From positions 4,464,001 through 4,528,000 of the forward strand of contig NZ_AP024585.1 in assembly GCF_018323885.1 (NCBI RefSeq): a stretch of DNA of 64,000 nucleotides, given 5' to 3'. Every line of letters begins with the position of its first letter. The first letter of the stretch is position 1. Positions 55,168 through 64,000 of this stretch are shown here, piece after piece. Under the pieces are notes generated by a model. That model made no database searches and was not told the DNA's origin. It saw nothing but the letters and a program-made list of their open reading frames with translations. This DNA is from Citrobacter amalonaticus. GTDB taxonomy: Bacteria; Pseudomonadota; Gammaproteobacteria; Enterobacterales; Enterobacteriaceae. A program made the position numbers and the translations under genes.

Positions 55168-55854
55168 ATGAAGATACTGATTGCCGAAGATGATGCAAAC
55201 ATCCGCCAGGGTCTGGTGGATGCTCTGTCGCGCGAGGGTTATTCGCTCATAGCAGCACCGGACGGGCGCGCGGCGCTGGAGAGTTATCATCGCGACAAAC
55301 CGGACTTTGTGCTGTTAGACATCATGATGCCCGAAATGGATGGCTATACCGTCTGCCGGGAAATTCGCCGCCAGAACGAACACATTCCCATCGTGTTTCT
55401 CTCCGCCAAAGATGAGGAGATCGACCGTGTCGTGGGGCTGGAACTGGGTGCAGATGACTACATCAGCAAACCGTTTGGTATTCATGAACTGCGGGCGCGG
55501 ATAAAAACCATCGCCCGTCGTTGTTTAAACCATAGCGCCACGCAGCCTAACCTCAGTTTTGCTTTTGGCGACCTGACGGTGTTCCCGAATGAACTGTGCG
55601 CCTGGCGCGGCGAGCAAAAGCTGGAGCTGACGCTGCGGGAAGTTCGCATTTTAAGCTGTCTTGAGCGTAATAAAAATCAGGTGGTTACGCGCGATATGTT
55701 GTTCGATGCGGCGTGGGGGTACGACTATTTGCCCAATAGCCGTACGCTGGATCAGCACATTTCCCGGCTCCGCAAAGTCATCGAACAGGATGCCAATCAG
55801 CCGCAGCTAATCCGAACGGTGCATGGTCTGGGGTATCGATATCAGGTATCGTAA
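55168..55854 (+). CDS. OmpR-family response regulator of the VWA unit
   Basis: A 228-residue regulator: receiver (1-118) with E7-D8-D9, phospho-acceptor D51 in VLLDIMMPEMDGY, switch serine in FLSAKD and lysine in SKPFG; then a winged helix (about 130-228) with LTLREVRILSCL, SRTLDQHISRLRKVI and HGLGYRYQV. It lies four bases after the kinase stop. Probable target is the tandem repeat at 52215-52236, giving autoregulation. Confidence 0.92.
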   Translation: MKILIAEDDANIRQGLVDALSREGYSLIAAPDGRAALESYHRDKPDFVLLDIMMPEMDGYTVCREIRRQNEHIPIVFLSAKDEEIDRVVGLELGADDYISKPFGIHELRARIKTIARRCLNHSATQPNLSFAFGDLTVFPNELCAWRGEQKLELTLREVRILSCLERNKNQVVTRDMLFDAAWGYDYLPNSRTLDQHISRLRKVIEQDANQPQLIRTVHGLGYRYQVS

Positions 55855-55998
55855 CGCACACATTGCGATGTCACCGCTATAACCCGCAGGCCGATTGCGG
55901 TTATCATTAATGACATTCACCAGCGCGGGCGCGAAATGCCCGCCAATTCACAGAGCGGATTACACCTAGCTAAATCTGCCTAACCAGGAAGTGACTGA

Positions 55999-56928
55999 AT
56001 GAGCATTCGTATCATCCCGCAAGATGAGCTGGAAAAGAGCGAGAAACGCGCGACGGATATGATTCCACCGTTATTATTCCCCCGGCTCAAAAATCTGTAT
56101 AACCGTCGCGCCGAGCGTCTGCGCGAACTGGCTGAGAATAACCCGCTGGGAGATTACCTGCGCTTTGCCGCGCTGATCGCCCATGCCCAGGAAGTGGTGC
56201 TGTATGACCATCCGTTGCAGATGGATCTCACTGCACGCATCAAAGAAGCCAACGATCAGGGTAAGCCGCCGCTGGATATCCACGTTCTGCCACGCGATAA
56301 GCACTGGCAGAAACTGCTGCACTCGCTGATCGCCGAACTGAAACCGGAGATGAGCGGCCCGGCGCTGGCGGTGATCGAAAATCTGGAAAAAGCCTCCGAA
56401 CAGGAACTGGAACAGATGGCCAGCGCTCTGTTTGCCTCCGATTTCGCCGCGGTCAGCAGCGATAAGGCCCCGTTCATCTGGGCCGCGCTGTCGCTGTACT
56501 GGGCGCAAATGGCCAGCCTTATCCCGGGTAAAGCCCGCGCGGAATACGGCGAACAACGTCAGTACTGCCCGGTGTGCGGCTCGATGCCGGTCTCCAGCAT
56601 GGTGCAAATTGGCACCACCCAGGGACTGCGCTATCTGCACTGCAACCTTTGTGAAACCGAGTGGCATGTGGTTCGTGTTAAATGCAGCAACTGCGAGCAA
56701 AGCCGCGATCTGCACTACTGGTCACTGGACAATGAGCAGGCGGCAATCAAAGCCGAAAGCTGCGGTGACTGTGGAACCTACCTTAAGATCCTCTATCAGG
56801 AAAAAGACCCGAAAGTGGAAGCCGTCGCCGACGACCTCGCGTCGCTGGTACTGGACGCGCGCATGGAGCAAGAAGGCTTCGCCCGCAGTTCCATCAACCC
56901 GTTCCTGTTCCCGGGAGAAGGGGAGTAA
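55999..56928 (+). CDS. fdhE: Formate dehydrogenase accessory/redox protein FdhE
   Basis: A 309-residue cytoplasmic protein of E. coli FdhE length. Four CxxC pairs ([30 protein letters not shown]; about residues 191-260) form the rubredoxin-like iron site. It interacts with the catalytic subunits of formate dehydrogenases during maturation. In E. coli it follows fdoI directly; here about 3.9 kb with three unrelated genes intervenes. The 144-bp gap before it holds two inverted repeats but no clear promoter. Confidence 0.95.
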   Translation: MSIRIIPQDELEKSEKRATDMIPPLLFPRLKNLYNRRAERLRELAENNPLGDYLRFAALIAHAQEVVLYDHPLQMDLTARIKEANDQGKPPLDIHVLPRDKHWQKLLHSLIAELKPEMSGPALAVIENLEKASEQELEQMASALFASDFAAVSSDKAPFIWAALSLYWAQMASLIPGKARAEYGEQRQYCPVCGSMPVSSMVQIGTTQGLRYLHCNLCETEWHVVRVKCSNCEQSRDLHYWSLDNEQAAIKAESCGDCGTYLKILYQEKDPKVEAVADDLASLVLDARMEQEGFARSSINPFLFPGEGE

Positions 56929-56943
56929 ACGCCTTCAACAGGT

Positions 56944-56971
56944 GATGCCGGACGGTGCTTATCGTCCGGCT
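56944..56971. repeat. REP-like palindrome after fdhE
   Basis: TGCCGGACGGTGCTTATCGT followed by CCGGCTTG forms a single REP-type hairpin that also overlaps the end of the convergent toxin gene. Confidence 0.65.
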
Positions 56972-57345
56972 TGCAACTGATAAGGCGTAATGACGCCAGG
57001 TATCCCCGCGAAATCTCTGGTGTTGCGCGTTACAAGCGCAAACCGATGAATCTGCGCGGTAGCCAGAATAATCGCGTCCGGAAGTTTCATCCCATATTCC
57101 TGCCTGAGATTCACGCTTCGCTCAGCAATTTCCTGTGAAACGCCGATGATGTTGAACGCACTCAACGCCACACGTGTACGATATTCCTGATGGTATTTTT
57201 TTGCCCCCACCATGACTTCCATCCAGGTAACCAGGCTGATGGCATTCTGCGGCGGATACGCTTCCAGTACTTGCTGTGCTTCCTGGCGCCCGCTGAATAA
57301 ATCAATCAGGATATTGGTATCGAACAGCACGGGACCCTTTTGCAT
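56959..57345 (-). CDS. VapC-type PIN-domain toxin (ribonuclease)
   Basis: A 128-residue PIN domain. Acidic active-site residues are in LFDTNILIDLF, the glutamate of TWMEVMVG, LPDAIILATA and the aspartate of RNTRDFAG. Such toxins cleave tRNA or rRNA and are held inactive by their antitoxin. The ATG at 57345 shares a base with the antitoxin stop and has AGGA six bases upstream; an ATG two codons earlier is too close to that site. Convergent with fdhE. Confidence 0.88.
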   Translation of the reverse strand: MQKGPVLFDTNILIDLFSGRQEAQQVLEAYPPQNAISLVTWMEVMVGAKKYHQEYRTRVALSAFNIIGVSQEIAERSVNLRQEYGMKLPDAIILATAQIHRFALVTRNTRDFAGIPGVITPYQLQAGR

Positions 57346-57575
57346 TACCATTCCTCGCGCAGCGTCTTCTGATACTCAACGCCGTCTTCCTCACAGCCCT
57401 GCCAGAGCCCCAGCGCATTGGAAATCGTGGTTTCAGCCTGTCCCTGCCTTTCAAGGTACTGTTCAACCGCTTCGCGCAACAACTCCGCACGCGGCAGATT
57501 CCGCTGCTGCTTGAGATCGTCAAGGCGCTTGATCATCTCATCGGATAAGTCGAGTAATATTCTGCCCATGTCCAT
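57345..57575 (-). CDS. Ribbon-helix-helix antitoxin of the PIN toxin
   Basis: A 76-residue CopG/RHH protein, with the DNA-binding strand [21 protein letters not shown] and helix [14 protein letters not shown] in its first half and a toxin-wrapping tail with LWQGCEEDG after. Several in-frame ATGs (57590, 57584, 57575, 57569) make the exact start uncertain; 57575 fits the family N-terminus MDMGR. A palindrome just upstream is the likely autoregulatory operator. Confidence 0.85.
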   Translation of the reverse strand: MDMGRILLDLSDEMIKRLDDLKQQRNLPRAELLREAVEQYLERQGQAETTISNALGLWQGCEEDGVEYQKTLREEW

Positions 57576-57592
57576 TCCAGCCATATGCATAC

Positions 57593-57609
57593 ATATACTT
57601 CCAGTATAT
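57593..57609. promoter_or_regulatory. Probable operator of the toxin-antitoxin pair
   Basis: ATATACTTCCAGTATAT, a 17-base palindrome with 6-bp arms, lies 18 bp upstream of the antitoxin start and probably overlaps its -10. Confidence 0.6.
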
Positions 57610-57759
57610 CATTGGCGAATAATTTTCAAACAACATACACCGTCAGCAAGCAGGAAAAAAGCGATCTCCGTAGTGACTTTTCCTTTTGCGAGGCGCTTTC
57701 CAGAATTTTACTCTGTCCCAAATCCACCATTCTCTTTCATGAAAAACCAGGTTATAACA

Positions 57760-57775
57760 CTGTATATTCATACAG
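57760..57775. promoter_or_regulatory. LexA-like SOS box before the alpha/beta hydrolase
   Basis: CTGTATATTCATACAG has the invariant CTG-N10-CAG ends and an A/T-rich core close to the consensus CTGTATATATATACAG (two core differences). It ends 18 bp before the hydrolase ATG. Confidence 0.65.
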
Positions 57776-57793
57776 ATTTTAGGGATTAAGAAA

Positions 57794-58720
57794 ATGGCGC
57801 TTGAAAACGGGATTGCACAACGGGTCGAGGAATTTATCGCGGCGGGACGTCCTTCTGTTCGTCGGCAACATATTGATGACCGGAGAGCAGGCTATATCGC
57901 CAGTACCGCGCTGGCCGGAAAGACCGAAATGCGCGTAGAGGTCAGCGATGTTGAACTGGAGGGGATGACGCTGCGCGTCGTATCACCGCGCCATGCTTCG
58001 GGTGCTCTGCCCTGCGTTATTTACTACCACGGCGGCTGTTTCGTGAGCGGCGGATTTGCCACGCATGATAATCAGTTGCGACAACTGGCGTATACCAGCG
58101 GTTGCCGGGTGATTGCCGTACAATACCGCCTCGCACCAGAACACACGTTTCCTGCGGCGCATGACGATGCTGAAAAAGGGGCCAACCTGATCTGGCAATA
58201 TGCGAAACAGCTTGGCGTTGAACGCCAGCACATCACGCTTGCCGGGGACAGTGCGGGCGGACACCTGGCGCTGGTGACAGCATTGCGCCTGAAGGCAGCA
58301 AAACAATGGCTGCCCGCACAATTGATGCTGATCTACCCGATGCTCGACGCGACCGCAAAATGTGAGAGCTATACCCGCAACGGTCTGGACTACATCATTA
58401 CCCGCGACACGTTGCTAACCGGGTATGAGATGTATATGCCCCATACCGATCGCCAGCATCCCGAAGCCAGCCCGCTCTGGCGAGATGATCTCAGCGGCTT
58501 ACCGCCTACGCACATCATCACCGCTGAATTTGATCCGCTGTGCGACGAAGGCGAACTTTTGTATGAGCGACTGACGACCCAACACGTCGACTGCACCTGC
58601 CAGCGCTACCTCGGCGTGATTCATGGTTTTTTCCAGCTAGCTGGCGTCAGCCATGCGGCGCGCAGCGCAATGCAGGATATCGCCTGGCGCGTGACTATCC
58701 CGTCCGTTAGCGAAGAATAG
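57794..58720 (+). CDS. HSL-family alpha/beta hydrolase (Aes-like esterase)
   Basis: A 308-residue serine esterase of the hormone-sensitive-lipase family. Oxyanion-hole motif YYHGGCFVSGG (HGGC instead of the usual HGGG), nucleophile in LAGDSAGGHLAL, acid in FDPLCDEG and catalytic histidine in VIHGFFQLAG. It should hydrolyse short-chain esters in the cytoplasm. ATG 57794 follows AGGGATTAAG. A LexA-like box covers its promoter, which is unusual for this family. Confidence 0.88.
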   Translation: MALENGIAQRVEEFIAAGRPSVRRQHIDDRRAGYIASTALAGKTEMRVEVSDVELEGMTLRVVSPRHASGALPCVIYYHGGCFVSGGFATHDNQLRQLAYTSGCRVIAVQYRLAPEHTFPAAHDDAEKGANLIWQYAKQLGVERQHITLAGDSAGGHLALVTALRLKAAKQWLPAQLMLIYPMLDATAKCESYTRNGLDYIITRDTLLTGYEMYMPHTDRQHPEASPLWRDDLSGLPPTHIITAEFDPLCDEGELLYERLTTQHVDCTCQRYLGVIHGFFQLAGVSHAARSAMQDIAWRVTIPSVSEE

Positions 58721-58735
58721 AGAAGGGAGTTCCCC

Positions 58736-59725
58736 CTACTCTTCCTCGTTTCCGCCTTCTTCATAGGGACCAAACGGTTTGGCGGGCAGGACGATGTAAA
58801 TACCTTCAAAAATAGCGCCCGGTGTGTCATTGCCCAGCAGCTCTACCTGCAGTTGAACCCGCGCCTTTTTCCCACGCGCCAGACGGTCAAGATCGCCGCT
58901 CAACGAGCCGAGATCGGCAACCGCGGCGGGTCTGCCGCTGATAGGTTTGCTATAGCGGATATGGGCGTCAGCGAGAATGATCGTGCCCCCAAGATGGCGC
59001 TCACGCAGCATCAGCCAGATAAGCCCCCAGCCGGTCAGCGTAGCCAGCGAAAACAGGCTCCCGGCAAACAGCGTGTGGTGCGGATTTTGATTGCCCGTCT
59101 CCGGCATGGTGGTAATAAATTTTTGCCCGGTGTACTGCTGAATACGTACACCCATCTTCTCGCTCAGCGGGATGTGCTCATACCACGCCTGCTGTAGCTG
59201 TCCGCACCAGTCGCCGCGATGCAAAATGTCATCGAGCGAGGCAATCGGTTTGATCATCAAAAAGTGGCGAACCGGCGTAGTTTGCGGCGTGGTGATTTCG
59301 CCCTGATTGACAAAACCCAGTTTGGCGAAGAATTCGACAGCGTCTTCCCGTGCGCTACAGGTCACTCGTTTGACCCCTTCCTGACGTGCGACGGACTCCA
59401 GCGTCATTGCCATCAGCGTTCCCAGCCCCTTTTCCTGCACGGTGGGATCGACAGCCATGAAACGGATGGAAGCCTCATTATCGGCATTGATGTACAACCG
59501 CCCGACGGCAACCAGATTGCCCTCTTCATCGACCACCATCTGGTGGTGCGCCATTGCGTCCCAGGCATCACGCTCGGAACCCTTCGGTTGATGCAGCGGC
59601 TTGCGCAGCATTTCCCAGCGAAACTGATAGTAACGCTCTAATTCTTCTTCTGTTTGCGGTACTCGAAGGTGATACATAGCGGTACTCTCTCTTGTAACCC
59701 GCGGCCACGCCGGAAGCTGATTCAT
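58736..59725 (-). CDS. yiiD: YiiD/FabY, GNAT plus hot-dog fatty-acid initiation protein
   Basis: A 329-residue, two-domain protein of exact E. coli length. An N-terminal GNAT acyltransferase domain (about 15-155, with [15 protein letters not shown] as the CoA loop) is fused to a C-terminal YiiD-type hot-dog thioesterase domain (about 175-320, [21 protein letters not shown]). In E. coli it provides a FabH-independent way to start fatty-acid synthesis, reported as malonyl-ACP decarboxylase activity. Overlaps dtd by four bases. Confidence 0.93.
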   Translation of the reverse strand: MNQLPAWPRVTRESTAMYHLRVPQTEEELERYYQFRWEMLRKPLHQPKGSERDAWDAMAHHQMVVDEEGNLVAVGRLYINADNEASIRFMAVDPTVQEKGLGTLMAMTLESVARQEGVKRVTCSAREDAVEFFAKLGFVNQGEITTPQTTPVRHFLMIKPIASLDDILHRGDWCGQLQQAWYEHIPLSEKMGVRIQQYTGQKFITTMPETGNQNPHHTLFAGSLFSLATLTGWGLIWLMLRERHLGGTIILADAHIRYSKPISGRPAAVADLGSLSGDLDRLARGKKARVQLQVELLGNDTPGAIFEGIYIVLPAKPFGPYEEGGNEEE

Positions 59726-60159
59726 ACCTGTAACCAGAACGTCACGGGGCCGTCATTCACCAGCGCAACCTGCATATCCGCAGCGAAGCGTCCGGTCTGC
59801 GTATTCATGTCCTGCTGGCGGCAGCGTTCGACGAAATAATCGTACAGGGCCTCCGCCCGCTCCGGCGTCGCCCCTTTAGAGAACCCCGGACGCATGCCGC
59901 GTTCGGTATCCGCCGCCAGCGTAAATTGTGAAACCACCAGCACACTCCCGCCCGCCTGTTGCACGTTCAGGTTCATTTTGCCTTCGGCATCGCTAAAAAT
60001 ACGGTAGCCGAGCACACGTTCACACAGGCGATTCGCTTTCTGCTCGTCGTCATCCTTTTCGACACCCAACAACACTAAAAGTCCTGAGCCAATTTCACCC
60101 GTCACTTCGTCCTCCACGGTGACGCTGGCACGGGTTACGCGCTGAATTAATGCAATCAT
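59722..60159 (-). CDS. dtd: D-aminoacyl-tRNA deacylase
   Basis: A 145-residue protein of exact E. coli Dtd length, with the catalytic SQFTLAAD motif (about residue 77) and the cross-subunit [11 protein letters not shown] at the end. It removes D-amino acids and glycine from mischarged tRNA. ATG 60159 overlaps the yihY stop. Part of the minus-strand row yihX-yihY-dtd-yiiD. Confidence 0.96.
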   Translation of the reverse strand: MIALIQRVTRASVTVEDEVTGEIGSGLLVLLGVEKDDDEQKANRLCERVLGYRIFSDAEGKMNLNVQQAGGSVLVVSQFTLAADTERGMRPGFSKGATPERAEALYDYFVERCRQQDMNTQTGRFAADMQVALVNDGPVTFWLQV

Positions 60160-61028
60160 GGTTGGTCTGCTTCTTCTTGTTCTGCGGCTTGTTTGAGTTT
60201 GCGGTATTCCCCGAGAGTGACAGTTATTTCCGCACCAAGCAAGACGATACACCACGTCCAGTACACCCAGACAAACAAAATGGGTACCACCGCTAACACG
60301 CCGTAAATAAGCTGATATGACGGGAACATGGTGATATAAAGCGCGAAACCTTTCTTTCCAGCCTCAAACAGGACCGCAGCGACAAAGGCGCCGACAATCG
60401 CATCCCGATTCGGTACGCGCGTGGTCGGCACCACGCTGTAGAGGAGCCAGAATGAGAGCCAGGAGAGGATCAGCGGGAAGAGACGCAGCACATCATCAAT
60501 CACGGTATTGAGATCGCTGGCCCAGCGTAATGAGAGAAGATAGGAACTGATCGCCAGACTGGCCCCTGCCAGTAATGGTCCCAGCGTCAAAATCATCCAG
60601 TACACGGCAAAGGAGTACACTTTTGGCCGCGTGCGCGTGCTGCGCCAGATAGTATTCAGCGCGCTATCAATGGCATACATCAACAGCAGCGCGGTGACGA
60701 TTAACCCGCAGGCCCCCACCGCCGTCATTTTGTTGGAGTTGGCGACAAACTGCTCAATGTAACGTTGAATCACATCGCCCGTTGCCGGGATAAAGTTGGC
60801 AAAAATAAAGTGTCGCAACTGGACGCTGACATCGGAAAACATCGGAAAAGCGGCGAAAAGCGCAAATACAACGGCGATCAGCGGCACTAATGAGAGCAAC
60901 GAGACGTAGGCAAGATTCCCTGCCAGGGTCGTCATATTGTCCTCATCAATGCGCTTCCAGAGGAGCTTCAGCCAGGCCCAGATCGGTCGGGTATGATGCC
61001 TGGCTTTTTGATGCACGGTTTTTAGCAT
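60156..61028 (-). CDS. yihY: YihY/BrkB-family inner-membrane protein
   Basis: A 290-residue membrane protein with six helices, of exact E. coli YihY length. The family signature is seen in [34 protein letters not shown] and [17 protein letters not shown]. Function is not established (UPF0761; once mislabelled RNase BN). Overlaps yihX by seven bases and dtd by four. Confidence 0.94.
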   Translation of the reverse strand: MLKTVHQKARHHTRPIWAWLKLLWKRIDEDNMTTLAGNLAYVSLLSLVPLIAVVFALFAAFPMFSDVSVQLRHFIFANFIPATGDVIQRYIEQFVANSNKMTAVGACGLIVTALLLMYAIDSALNTIWRSTRTRPKVYSFAVYWMILTLGPLLAGASLAISSYLLSLRWASDLNTVIDDVLRLFPLILSWLSFWLLYSVVPTTRVPNRDAIVGAFVAAVLFEAGKKGFALYITMFPSYQLIYGVLAVVPILFVWVYWTWCIVLLGAEITVTLGEYRKLKQAAEQEEADQP

Positions 61029-61621
61029 AACAACTTCGCGAAATACTCAGGAATGACGGTTTTATCGGTCACCAGAATGCTGGTTATCCCCAACTGGTTG
61101 GCCCCTTCTATATTATCGATGTTGTCGTCAAAAAAGACCGTGTCGCTCACTGAAAAACCCTCTTGCTGTAACACATGCTGATAAATCCGTGTCTCCGGCT
61201 TGCGCATCCCCAGATCCTGCGACAAATAAATATGGTCCGCCGCCTGGCGAATTTCTGGATATTCCTCTGGCCAGAACGTCGTATGCAGCCGGTTGGTGTT
61301 CGACAGGACGACCACGCGATGCCCCTGCTCACGCAGTTTCTGCATGATATCGATAACCTCAGGCCGTAGCGCGACAAAAACGGCCTGCCAGCCATGGGAA
61401 AACTGTTCGTAGCTCAGCGACAGATCCATCTCATGACAAAGGGCCTCGGCAAATGCTTCATCGGTGATTTCTCCCCGTTCGTGCTGATGGAAGGCCTCAC
61501 CCATCGTAAAGCTCTGCTTTAACGACGCCAGCGGCACACGGCTCAGATCGCTCCAGGTACCTAATACGCGGTTGAAGTCGATATCGACAATCACATTACC
61601 TAAATCAAAGATATAGAGCAT
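61022..61621 (-). CDS. yihX: Alpha-D-glucose 1-phosphate phosphatase (HAD family)
   Basis: A 199-residue HAD hydrolase of E. coli YihX length. Motif [11 protein letters not shown] (residues 6-15, second acid V-shifted as in the family), motif II VLSNTN and motifs III-IV LGMRKPE and [12 protein letters not shown]. It dephosphorylates alpha-glucose 1-phosphate from glycogen breakdown. First gene of the yihX-yihY-dtd-yiiD row. Confidence 0.95.
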   Translation of the reverse strand: MLYIFDLGNVIVDIDFNRVLGTWSDLSRVPLASLKQSFTMGEAFHQHERGEITDEAFAEALCHEMDLSLSYEQFSHGWQAVFVALRPEVIDIMQKLREQGHRVVVLSNTNRLHTTFWPEEYPEIRQAADHIYLSQDLGMRKPETRIYQHVLQQEGFSVSDTVFFDDNIDNIEGANQLGITSILVTDKTVIPEYFAKLLC

Positions 61622-61705
61622 GTCCCTTCTCCTTACTTGCCGTGGATGAATAACTGTAGCGGGAAAGGGGCGTTTTGACTATGTACCCGTCAGGGAAAGA
61701 TGAAG

Positions 61706-61739
61706 GAAAAAAAGGCGATGCCCTGAGAGCATCGCCTTG
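61706..61739 (-). terminator. Terminator of the autotransporter gene
   Basis: On the minus strand AAGGCGATGCTCT pairs with AGGGCATCGCCTT and runs into seven T residues, 26 bp beyond the autotransporter stop. Confidence 0.9.
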
Positions 61740-61764
61740 TTCTGGTGTGATATTTCTCGGTTTC

Positions 61765-64000
61765 TTAGAAGCTGTATTTCACCCCGAGCATCGCAGAGGT
61801 ATCGCTGTAGCTGTTGTCGCCCATTTGCTGCGCCACGTTACCCCACACCTGCAGACGCGGGTTGATTTGCCCTTCAATACCCACTTTCAGCTCACCAATG
61901 TTACGTGTCCCGCTGATGTCATCCTTGATGGAGCCCATCTGTACGGTCTGGTTATTGGTGTTGTGGATCCAGTTCGCTTCAATGAACGGCTGGAAATCAC
62001 GGCCTTTATCGGTATCTTTCTCCGCATGACCTTTCAGGTAAGCACGGACGCCGAGGCGAGTCATCAGGTTGCCGTCAGTTTTGTCTTTAACCACCGTCCC
62101 GTTGTGCTCACGGTGTGAATCGGCCTGCACGTCCATCCAGATAACCTGCGCTTTCGGTTGGATCCAGTAGGTTTTATTTTCACTTTCCCCGACCAGGAAG
62201 CTATAACCGCCTTCAACAGACGCCGTGATACCGTCGGATTTGTAGTTTTCGCTGGCCAGATGTTCGCCACTAACGGTGTTATCAAACCAGTTATACAGTA
62301 CCCAACTGTCCAGATAGGTCCCGGTCTTATCCGCTTCATTGGCATACCAGGTGGCATACAGACCGACGCTGTAACCATCTACCTGCCCACGAGACGAATA
62401 GCCAGTGTAACTGTTACGGGTTTTACTTTTCTGGTTGGCATAACCCGCCATGGCACCCAGATGCCAGCGATCGAGGCCGTCGCTGCTCCACTGCGCCAGG
62501 TCGCCGCCTAACTGCAGAACATAACGGTTAGCGTTGGTTTTCAACTGCCCGCTGCCGTCAGTAAAGCGATTATGGCCCCCTACGTTACGCATCCACATAC
62601 TGGTGACTTTTTCTTCGCCAGTCAGCATATCGGTATACTGAGTTTCACCCAGACGGTCATGCAGACGGGTGATAAACATCGTATTGGCCGCATAGTTGTT
62701 CGCCAGATAACTCCCGAATTCAGGGCGATACTGGTGCTCGACGGGACCCGGATATACTGGCGGTCCTGGAGGATCAGTTGGGTCTGGCTGCGCGGGATCG
62801 GGATCCGGCTCAGTCGGTGGTGGCGGAGGCGGCTCCACTGGCGGCGGATCCACCGGTGACAGCTCGCTGGTCAGATACCAGTCACTGGCTTTTTTCACCA
62901 CGTCATAGTCGTACGCACCGGCGACGATACGCCCTGATTTGGTAAAGGTACCGTCAGAGTTTCCGGCAACCTCAACAATTTTAATCCCATCGACGGTCAG
63001 TTCACCCACACCACCAATGTTGTTGATCCCCACTTTGGTATTACCGGAGGTATCGCCATTCACTTTCAGCATGTCAGTTAATGAACCGTCACCTTCCAGT
63101 ACGGTATTCAGCACTAACAGCGCGTTGGTCCCGATGTAGTTTCCTATCACAGTCAATGTTTTGAAGGTTCCCGCATCATCGCGAGACACGCCGTCAGGAC
63201 TATAGCGCAGCGTCGCCTGATCCAGCGTCAGATTAGAGACCACGGAATTTCCAGTCATCGTCCATTCGCTGCTGGCACCCTTCATATCCAGATTAATAGT
63301 CGCACGGTAAGATGCTGTATTTTCCAGTTGCGAAGAGTTGGCGGTGCCCACGAAATGGCTTCCATCATCCATTGTCAGGTCAATAATGCCGCTATAGCGT
63401 GCATAAAGGTTGCCCTCAATGTTATAGACACCAGAGCTTGCAGTGTCCGTAGTGGCATCCCAGGAGCGAATGAGGCCTTTACTTTGATAGGCATACATCG
63501 CATTGGCATTATTGCCTGTCGCCTTAATGGTGGTGTCCCCACCCAAATTCACTGTGGCAAAATCACTGCTGGCGTAAGCATAGATACCATTCGCGCCACT
63601 ACCAGTGGTTGTGATATTGACGTTATTGAGGTTGACCTCACCTTTCCTTCCTGCGTAAACACCATGAGCATTCGAACCAGAAGTGGTAATGGTTGCAGTA
63701 CCGCCAATCGTGACATCCGCGATTCCCGCAGCACTGCCAAATAAGTCACCGAGATCCTTACCAGCATAGATCCCGTATCCGGAGTTCGCGCCGCCAGAAC
63801 CACGGGTAACAATATCCGCATTCCCATGAACAATAATTGATGACTGTGCGCTGGTATTTGCTCTGGATATATTTGCGCGCAACCCCATACCATTTTCGGC
63901 ATCCACCCTCACGTTACCGCTCACTTCCACAACGGAGGATGCGTTGCTCAACTCACGTCCGAGGTTAATCCCGTCGGAACTCGTTCCGGTAGTAATAATA
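61765..64000 (-). CDS. AIDA-type autotransporter adhesin, 5' end beyond the window
   Basis: The frame is open from the stop at 61765 to the window edge (about 745 codons); start and signal peptide are not visible. The visible passenger consists of beta-helix strands with repeats such as GSNAHGVYAGRKGEV, GSGANGIYAYAS and GNNANAMYAYQSKG. A proline-rich hinge (PVDPPPVEPPPPPPTEPDPD, coded near 62770-62860) links it to a C-terminal 12-strand barrel of about 280 residues ending in VKYSF with terminal phenylalanine. It should display the passenger on the cell surface. The ligand is unknown. Confidence 0.9.
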   Translation of the reverse strand, partial: IITTGTSSDGINLGRELSNASSVVEVSGNVRVDAENGMGLRANISRANTSAQSSIIVHGNADIVTRGSGGANSGYGIYAGKDLGDLFGSAAGIADVTIGGTATITTSGSNAHGVYAGRKGEVNLNNVNITTTGSGANGIYAYASSDFATVNLGGDTTIKATGNNANAMYAYQSKGLIRSWDATTDTASSGVYNIEGNLYARYSGIIDLTMDDGSHFVGTANSSQLENTASYRATINLDMKGASSEWTMTGNSVVSNLTLDQATLRYSPDGVSRDDAGTFKTLTVIGNYIGTNALLVLNTVLEGDGSLTDMLKVNGDTSGNTKVGINNIGGVGELTVDGIKIVEVAGNSDGTFTKSGRIVAGAYDYDVVKKASDWYLTSELSPVDPPPVEPPPPPPTEPDPDPAQPDPTDPPGPPVYPGPVEHQYRPEFGSYLANNYAANTMFITRLHDRLGETQYTDMLTGEEKVTSMWMRNVGGHNRFTDGSGQLKTNANRYVLQLGGDLAQWSSDGLDRWHLGAMAGYANQKSKTRNSYTGYSSRGQVDGYSVGLYATWYANEADKTGTYLDSWVLYNWFDNTVSGEHLASENYKSDGITASVEGGYSFLVGESENKTYWIQPKAQVIWMDVQADSHREHNGTVVKDKTDGNLMTRLGVRAYLKGHAEKDTDKGRDFQPFIEANWIHNTNNQTVQMGSIKDDISGTRNIGELKVGIEGQINPRLQVWGNVAQQMGDNSYSDTSAMLGVKYSF

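Noticed and set aside
55855..55998. Intrinsic terminator between the response regulator and fdhE
   Set aside because: GC inverted repeats exist (for example GCGGGC/GCCCGC) but no T tract follows any of them.

Overview
The window is chromosomal DNA of an enterobacterium close to Escherichia and Salmonella, most probably a Citrobacter. The backbone follows the E. coli order sbp-pfkA-fieF-cpxPRA-yiiM-kdgT-sodA-rhaT-rhaRS-rhaBAD-rhaM-frv-fdhD-fdoGHI-fdhE-yiiD-dtd-yihY-yihX, with protein lengths equal or nearly equal to the E. coli ones. Next to cdh it carries a purine-riboside cluster laid out like Salmonella STM4065-STM4068, and it also has the frv operon known from E. coli. The genus call is from gene order and remembered protein similarity only.

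1-7,100: minus-strand block of two DASS-type anion transporters (the first cut by the window edge), a GntR/UTRA regulator, an ADP-ribosylglycohydrolase, an aminoimidazole-riboside-type PfkB kinase and a GPH symporter. A perfect 34-bp palindrome lies in front of the symporter. 7,100-17,900: core genes cdh, sbp, pfkA, fieF, the Cpx envelope-stress module with the sRNA CpxQ in the cpxP 3' UTR, yiiM, a YagE-type keto-deoxy-sugar aldolase, kdgT and sodA. The aldolase and kdgT both have KdgR-like boxes, which ties them to 2-keto-3-deoxygluconate use.

18,000-31,200: a complete L-rhamnose region: RhaT symporter, RhaR/RhaS activators, rhaBAD, then a four-gene sugar ABC transporter, a lactaldehyde reductase and RhaM mutarotase. 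31,182-32,628 is an intact IS150-group IS3 element that split the rhaM terminator in its loop. 32,600-41,000 is accessory: a carbohydrate porin, an XRE-cupin regulator divergent from azlCD, and a seven-gene minus-strand operon with a UlaABC-type PTS, a phosphofructokinase paralogue, a class II aldolase, a P-loop kinase and an unknown 89-residue protein. It faces frvABXR across a 483-bp region with two CRP-like sites.

46,000-57,000: a DUF1471 small protein, fdhD, and fdoGHI (formate dehydrogenase O; in-frame UGA for selenocysteine with a visible SECIS hairpin). Between fdoI and fdhE, adjacent in E. coli, sits a three-gene unit: exported von Willebrand A protein, sensor kinase and OmpR-type regulator, headed by a perfect tandem 11-bp repeat. 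This is the best candidate here for an undescribed system. 57,000-64,000: a VapBC-type toxin-antitoxin pair, an alpha/beta hydrolase with a strong LexA-like box, yiiD, dtd, yihY, yihX, and the C-terminal two thirds or so of an AIDA-type autotransporter that runs off the right edge.

BIME/REP palindromes occur in many intergenic gaps. No tRNA, rRNA, CRISPR array or phage genes were seen.
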